DNA from: Pectobacterium polonicum
GTDB taxonomy: Bacteria; Pseudomonadota; Gammaproteobacteria; Enterobacterales; Enterobacteriaceae
Direction: 5' to 3'
NCBI RefSeq assembly: GCF_005497185.1
Contig: NZ_RJTN01000004.1
Location: forward strand, 248,001-312,000
Length of the DNA stretch: 64,000 nt
Each line of letters starts with the position of its first letter. Position 1 is the first letter of the stretch. The notes under the pieces are model-generated. The model did not search any database. It worked only from the letters and a program-made list of their open reading frames with translations, and was not told the DNA's origin. Below are positions 59,303 to 64,000 of this stretch, piece by piece. Made by a program: the position numbers and the translations under genes.

Positions 59303-60409
59303 ATGATCAACACCCCACACCTCTGCAAGACGCTGACCTTAGCCATGTTAATTTCTTCCCCCTGGGCATTAGCACAGGCAGCCGACTATAATGCGCTGGT
59401 TTCCGCCAATGCAACGGACGCCAAGGCCTACAAAACCATTACTGAAGCGATTGCCAGCGCCCCGGCAGACAGCTCCCCGTTTGTTATCTATGTCAAAAAT
59501 GGCGTATACCACGAACGCCTCACCATTACGCGCCCCAACATCCATCTACAGGGAGAAAGCCGTGACGGCACCGTGATCACCGCAACCACCGCCGCTGGGA
59601 TGCTCAAACCCGATGGCAACAAATGGGGAACTTATGGCAGCAACACGGTGAAAGTTGATGCACCTGATTTCAGCGCCCGTTCACTGACTATCAGCAACGA
59701 TTTCGATTACCCTGCCAATCAGGCCAAAGCCAATGATGATCCGACCAAATTAAAAGATTCGCAGGCCGTGGCACTATTGGTTGCCGAAAACAGCGATCGG
59801 GCGTGGTTCCATGATGTCAGCCTGACTGGCTATCAGGACACGCTGTATGTGAAAGGTGGGCGTAGCTTCTTCTCAAAATGCCGTATCAGCGGCACCGTTG
59901 ATTTCATCTTTGGCAACGGCACTGCGCTGTTTGACGATTGTGACATCGTCGCCCGTAATCGTACCGACGTGAAAGATCAACCACTTGGTTACCTCACCGC
60001 CCCTAGCACTGACATTAAGCAAAAATATGGTTTGGTCATTATTAATAGTCAGGTGATTAAAGAGAAAGATGTGCCCGCAAAAAGCTATGGTCTGGGTCGT
60101 CCATGGCACCCAACGACCACCTTTGAGGATGGTCGTTATGCCGATCCTAACGCCATCGGCCAGACCGTTTTCCTGAACACCAGCATGGACGACCACATCT
60201 ATGGCTGGGACAAAATGTCAGGCAAAGATAAACAAGGTGACAAAATCTGGTTCCATCCGCAGGACTCACGCTTTTTCGAGTATAAATCCAGCGGTTCAGG
60301 GGCAGAGAAAAACGATCAGCGCCGTCAGTTGAGCGAGGCGGAAGCGGCAGAATACACCGCAGATAAGGTATTAGCAGGCTGGGTTCCTACTGCACCTAAA
60401 GGGAAATAA
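59303..60409 (+). CDS. pemA: Pectin methylesterase A
   Basis: A 368-residue secreted enzyme of carbohydrate esterase family 8. A signal peptide ends near LAQAADYN. Catalytic residues visible are Gln and D179 in GYQDTLYV, D200 in VDFIFGNGTALF and the Arg in YGLGRPWHP. It removes methyl esters from pectin and makes substrate for pectate lyases. The positions agree, with a shift of one, with the Dickeya PemA active-site Asp residues. It follows paeY by 100 bases and probably shares the KdgR control. Confidence 0.97.
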   Translation: MINTPHLCKTLTLAMLISSPWALAQAADYNALVSANATDAKAYKTITEAIASAPADSSPFVIYVKNGVYHERLTITRPNIHLQGESRDGTVITATTAAGMLKPDGNKWGTYGSNTVKVDAPDFSARSLTISNDFDYPANQAKANDDPTKLKDSQAVALLVAENSDRAWFHDVSLTGYQDTLYVKGGRSFFSKCRISGTVDFIFGNGTALFDDCDIVARNRTDVKDQPLGYLTAPSTDIKQKYGLVIINSQVIKEKDVPAKSYGLGRPWHPTTTFEDGRYADPNAIGQTVFLNTSMDDHIYGWDKMSGKDKQGDKIWFHPQDSRFFEYKSSGSGAEKNDQRRQLSEAEAAEYTADKVLAGWVPTAPKGK

Positions 60410-60416
60410 AGGTAAC

Positions 60417-60443
60417 GAAGCCAGCCTTCATCAGGCTGGCTTC
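60417..60443. terminator. Hairpin after pemA
   Basis: GAAGCCAGCC and GGCTGGCTTC form a perfect 10-bp stem with a 7-base loop, 7 bases after the pemA stop. The T tract is weak, but the position suits a terminator. Confidence 0.7.
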
Positions 60444-60445
60444 AC

Positions 60446-60485
60446 TATCCGTCATACTTCAAGCTACATATGCATTGGCTGCATG
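60446..60485 (-). repeat. Partial ERIC repeat downstream of glnB
   Basis: TATCCGTCATACTTCAAGCT followed by ACATATGCATTGGCTGC matches about 40 bases of one ERIC end and internal segment. The rest of the element is not recognisable. Confidence 0.6.
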
Positions 60486-60537
60486 AAACGAGAATGATGT
60501 AGAGCATAAACGGTATTGCCGGGATGAGGCGAAACGA

Positions 60538-60891
<354 letters not shown>

Positions 60892-60959
60892 TTATCTATG
60901 TTGCGGCCAAAGCCGAGCATCAGCAAATAAACAGCATGTCAGAACTCAGGCGGACAATC

Positions 60960-60982
60960 TATACCCGTCATACTTCAAGCTA
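60960..60982 (-). repeat. Terminal fragment of an ERIC-type repeat upstream of glnB
   Basis: TATACCCGTCATACTTCAAG matches the ERIC end exactly for about 20 bases; the continuation does not match. It lies between glnB and glrR. Confidence 0.55.
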
Positions 60983-61048
60983 CTGGTGAATTGTGGGCAC
61001 TGACCCACACCACACTGCATTACAGGCGCCCTACCTGCGCTCTCAGCG

Positions 61049-62386
61049 CTAATCTTTAAAATCGTTGGCATCCAGTTCGTGCCGGCCCAACAGTTTATAA
61101 AATTCCGTTCGATTACGCCCGGCCATTCGCGCAGCCTGCGTCACGTTACCTTTTGCGATCTGTAGTAGTTTTCGCAAATAGTTAAGTTCAAACTGATGGC
61201 GCGCTTCAACAAACGTCGGCAGCGCGGTATTTTCACCTTCCAGTGCCTGTTCAACCAGTGCATCGCTGATTACCGGCGCGCTGGTTAACGCCACACACTG
61301 TTCGATAACATTCACCAACTGACGCACGTTACCCGGCCAACTTGCCGTCATCAAGCGCTTCATCGCATCCGTTGAAAAGGTGCGCACAAAAGGCTTGTGA
61401 CGATTGGCGGATTCACGCAGCAGATGATTTGCCAACAGCGGGATATCTTCGGCACGTTCATGCAGCGCTGGCAGCTTCATATTCACCACGTTGAGCCGAT
61501 AATACAGATCTTCACGGAATTCGTTTTTTTCCATCGCCTTCGGCAAATCACGGTGCGTGGCGGAAATAATCCGCACGTCGATGTCCAGATCGCGATTGCT
61601 CCCCAGCGGGCGGACTTTTCGCTCCTGCAAAACACGCAGCAGCTTAACTTGTAAAGACAGCGGCATATCGCCGATTTCATCTAAAAACAGCGTACCGCCT
61701 TCTGCCGCCTGAAAAAGCCCTTCACGGCTGCTAACCGCGCCGGTAAAAGCCCCTTTCGCGTGACCGAACAGCTCCGACTCCAGCAGCGGTTCCGGCAGCG
61801 CACCGCAGTTAATCGCGATAAACGCTTTTTTCGCTCGTGGGCTTGCGGCATGAATGGCCTGAGCCAGCACCTCTTTCCCGGTGCCGCTCTGACCATTAAT
61901 CAACACGCTAACGTCGGACTGTGCCACCATTCTGGCCTGTTCCAGCAGACGTAACATTATTGGGCTACGCGTCACGATAGTTTCACGCCAGCTTTCATCA
62001 CCTGCCGGTGCAGATAACGCCATCGCTTCATCGATGGCTTTGTAGAGCGCATCGCGGTCAACGGGCTTCGTGAGAAAGCTGAATACGCCCTGTTGCGTCG
62101 CCGCAACCGCATCGGGAATGGAACCGTGGGCGGTTAAGATGATCACCGGCATCCCCGGCTGATAGCGCTGGATTTCGGAAAACAACGCCATGCCATCCAT
62201 TTCATCCATACGAAGATCGCTGATCACCAGGTCAAACGTCTCGCGCGTTAACAGCCGCAGCGCCTCCTGGCCGCTCTCCGCCGTCATCACGCTAAACCCT
62301 TCACTCGTCAGGCGCATTCCCAATAGCTTCAGCAGGCTGGGGTCATCATCCACGAGCAACAAACTCGCCGTTTTTCGGGCTGTCAT
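61049..62386 (-). CDS. glrR: Sigma-54-type response regulator GlrR
   Basis: A 445-residue NtrC-family activator. The receiver domain has the phosphorylated D57 in LVISDLRMDEMDG. The AAA+ domain has Walker A near 169 (GQSGTGKEVLAQAI), the sigma-54 loop GAFTGAVSSR and Walker B TLFLDEIGDMP. The C-terminal Fis-type HTH is VTQAARMAGRNRTEFYKLLG. In E. coli it turns on the GlmY small RNA and rpoE. Its start overlaps the qseG stop (ATGA). Confidence 0.97.
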   Translation of the reverse strand: MTARKTASLLLVDDDPSLLKLLGMRLTSEGFSVMTAESGQEALRLLTRETFDLVISDLRMDEMDGMALFSEIQRYQPGMPVIILTAHGSIPDAVAATQQGVFSFLTKPVDRDALYKAIDEAMALSAPAGDESWRETIVTRSPIMLRLLEQARMVAQSDVSVLINGQSGTGKEVLAQAIHAASPRAKKAFIAINCGALPEPLLESELFGHAKGAFTGAVSSREGLFQAAEGGTLFLDEIGDMPLSLQVKLLRVLQERKVRPLGSNRDLDIDVRIISATHRDLPKAMEKNEFREDLYYRLNVVNMKLPALHERAEDIPLLANHLLRESANRHKPFVRTFSTDAMKRLMTASWPGNVRQLVNVIEQCVALTSAPVISDALVEQALEGENTALPTFVEARHQFELNYLRKLLQIAKGNVTQAARMAGRNRTEFYKLLGRHELDANDFKD

Positions 62387-63216
62387 TGTCTTGTTGATTC
62401 CTTCGTCGTCGATTTGTCCGTATGTGACCCAATTGGCGGCGTATAGGTGTCATCCGCATCAACGGGCTCATTTCTGAGTTTCGTGGCCGAATTGCGTGAA
62501 CTATCTCTATTTACCCCCGCACTGCCACGGTGATCGGCATCGTTATCCGGCATTTCCCCTGACAACTGCTTACGGGATGATAGTTGACGTTCAATATCCG
62601 TCAGGTTTTCCAGTTTTTGCGTGGTCGTTTCTAATTGATATTGCAGGTGATTTTGCTGCACCCGCAGAGTGTCTAGCTGTTTGTCACTGGATTCCTGTAA
62701 ACGCTTATAGCGCAGACGCTCATCCGATAGTGCCAGAAATAGCGTTTGTCTATCACGCCAGGTTTGCATCAACGGGCGCAGCGCCGCAGGGAAAGCCAGA
62801 CGATATAAATTGATTTGTTCCAGCACCTGACGTCGTTCAGCCTGAGTAATACCGGCATTGTCCAGTAAAATACCCTGCTTAAACGCATTTTCCCAGCTAT
62901 CTCCCGCGGCCTGCTCAGCTTCTTCACGAGCCTGAAACTGGGTCAGACGCCCCGCACAATCCATCGCCCGCAACCAATAAAGTGCGTTGTTCATGGATTC
63001 GCGATCGTCTATCTGCCACAAATGCTCACATTGCGCGATACGGAAATCGGCGACCTGTTCTTTCGGCGGTGTACCTTCTATTTCCAGCAGCGCAGTGCCG
63101 CTGTTCACATTGCTATTGCACGCAGCCAAAACAAACGGCGACGACAGCAGCACCGCCTTCAACAGACAGGAAAATGGTCTATCCGCCAGCCATCCCTTCA
63201 TAAACCCTACATTCAT
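62383..63216 (-). CDS. qseG: QseG-like outer membrane lipoprotein
   Basis: A 277-residue lipoprotein; the lipobox VLAAC puts the lipidated Cys at residue 33 (28 if the ATG at 63201 is used). A helical body with coiled-coil character (about 165-215, ERLRYKRLQESSDKQLDTLR) is followed by a long, charged, low-complexity tail. The E. coli protein interacts with the GlrK sensor. It lies between glrK and glrR, as in E. coli, and the stop overlaps glrR. Confidence 0.92.
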   Translation of the reverse strand: MNVGFMKGWLADRPFSCLLKAVLLSSPFVLAACNSNVNSGTALLEIEGTPPKEQVADFRIAQCEHLWQIDDRESMNNALYWLRAMDCAGRLTQFQAREEAEQAAGDSWENAFKQGILLDNAGITQAERRQVLEQINLYRLAFPAALRPLMQTWRDRQTLFLALSDERLRYKRLQESSDKQLDTLRVQQNHLQYQLETTTQKLENLTDIERQLSSRKQLSGEMPDNDADHRGSAGVNRDSSRNSATKLRNEPVDADDTYTPPIGSHTDKSTTKESTRQ

Positions 63217-63236
63217 TATCTATTCATTCTCGGACT

Positions 63237-64000
63237 TTATTCATTATCGGACAATAAGGGCAGTTCGATGCGGAAACACACATCAGCATAGTCCACGGTA
63301 ATTAGGCTAAGCTCACCACGCATACGACGGATGCAATCGCGCGCAATACTCAAACCGAGCCCGCTACCTTTTACCGCGCCACGACGCTGATGGCTTCCCT
63401 GATAAAAGGGCTCAAAAATCATGCTCCGCTCGGCATCAGGAATGGACGTACCGCTATTGGCGACGTCAATCTGAACGCGATTACCAATCTGACGGCTATA
63501 AATCCAAATGTTACCGGATTCCTTACCGTAGTGCACCGCATTGGAATAGAGATTATCAATCACTCGCATCAACAGCGTCGTTTCCGCCCAACAATGCCCA
63601 ACGGCCAGCGTTACATCGGTATGAATCATTTTGGTGCGAGCAGGGAGACTGTGGGATGACACGACAATATCGACGATTTCTTCGATTTCAACACGCTCCA
63701 GCTCGGTCGGCGTATCTGCCAGTTTGCGGTTATAGTCCAACAGTTGATCGATCAGCTGTAACAGGTGGCGGCTGCTGCTATCGAGAATAGCGACAACTTC
63801 CTTCTGGTCGGCAGTCAGTGGGCCAACCACCTCATCAGCCAGCAGTTCGGTCCCTTCCCGCAGACTGGCCAGCGGCGTCTTTAGCTCATGGGAAATGTGA
63901 CGTAAGAACTCATGCCGCTGTGACTCCAGCCAGGACAGACGCTCACTCAGCCAGATAATGCGCTGCGCCAGCGTCCGAATCTCACGCGGGCCTTTGAACG
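63237..64000 (-). CDS. glrK: Sensor histidine kinase GlrK (QseE), N-terminus outside the window
   Basis: The frame is open from the window end to the stop at 63237, giving about 254 C-terminal residues. The H box is FLRHISHELKTPLASLREGT with the phosphorylated His, and the ATP-binding domain has the N box IDNLYSNAVHYG and the G boxes SGTSIPDAERSMIFEPF and KGSGLGLSIARDC. It phosphorylates GlrR. The membrane and sensor parts lie beyond base 64000. It is 20 bases upstream of qseG. Confidence 0.95.
   Translation of the reverse strand, partial: FKGPREIRTLAQRIIWLSERLSWLESQRHEFLRHISHELKTPLASLREGTELLADEVVGPLTADQKEVVAILDSSSRHLLQLIDQLLDYNRKLADTPTELERVEIEEIVDIVVSSHSLPARTKMIHTDVTLAVGHCWAETTLLMRVIDNLYSNAVHYGKESGNIWIYSRQIGNRVQIDVANSGTSIPDAERSMIFEPFYQGSHQRRGAVKGSGLGLSIARDCIRRMRGELSLITVDYADVCFRIELPLLSDNE

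Overview
The window looks like a chromosomal segment of a soft-rot enterobacterium, most likely Pectobacterium. The evidence is a backbone in the same gene order as E. coli around guaBA-xseA-der-hisS-ispG-rodZ-rlmN-ndk-sseA-sseB-pepB-isc-suhB-glyA-hmp-glnB-glrR, with inserted plant-pathogen genes: a Prt1-type M4 protease, a pectin acetylesterase plus pectin methylesterase pair preceded by KdgR-like boxes, and a penicillin V acylase of the type studied in P. atrosepticum. The genus call is inference; no 16S or tRNA gene lies in the window.

Layout. Bases 1-15,200 are mostly accessory: the tail of a diguanylate cyclase, adhP, a flavin-barrel protein, a TSUP exporter with a divergent LysR regulator, a DUF3750 protein, a SnoaL-like protein, a GNAT acetyltransferase, penicillin V acylase, a YciI/AzoR-like/hydrolase set divergent from a GlxA-type regulator, a Sel1-repeat protein, a RIO kinase, an SfsB-like regulator and a HI1419/HI1420-type toxin-antitoxin pair. 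Bases 15,200-32,800 are core: guaBA, xseA, yfgJ, der-bamB-yfgM-hisS-ispG-rodZ-pilW, rlmN and ndk. This core is interrupted by prt1 with an emfourin-like inhibitor gene and by an AEC transporter. Bases 33,100-44,300 hold sseA and the complete iron-sulfur assembly cluster iscRSUA-hscBA-fdx-iscX with pepB, sseB, trmJ and suhB. Bases 44,300-54,050 are a metal-uptake block: a Fur-boxed Fe ABC transporter, a small unknown protein, a chemoreceptor, a second Fur-boxed orphan binding protein of the same family, a ZevAB-like pair with a Zur-like box, and an HcaT-like permease. Bases 54,200-64,000 hold glyA and hmp, an ERIC element, paeY-pemA, glnB, and glrR-qseG-glrK, the last cut by the window end.

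How the parts work together. The isc genes build Fe-S clusters used by several neighbours (IscR itself, Fdx, IspG, RlmN). The Fur and Zur candidate sites tie the 44-53 kb block to iron and zinc supply. The paeY and pemA products remove acetyl and methyl groups from pectin so that pectate lyases encoded elsewhere can act. Regulatory sites read directly from sequence include two tandem IscR type-1 sites at iscR, an NsrR site at hmp, a PurR-like site at glyA, two KdgR-like boxes at paeY, two Fur boxes and one Zur-like box. No CRISPR array, prophage, insertion sequence, rRNA or tRNA was recognised.
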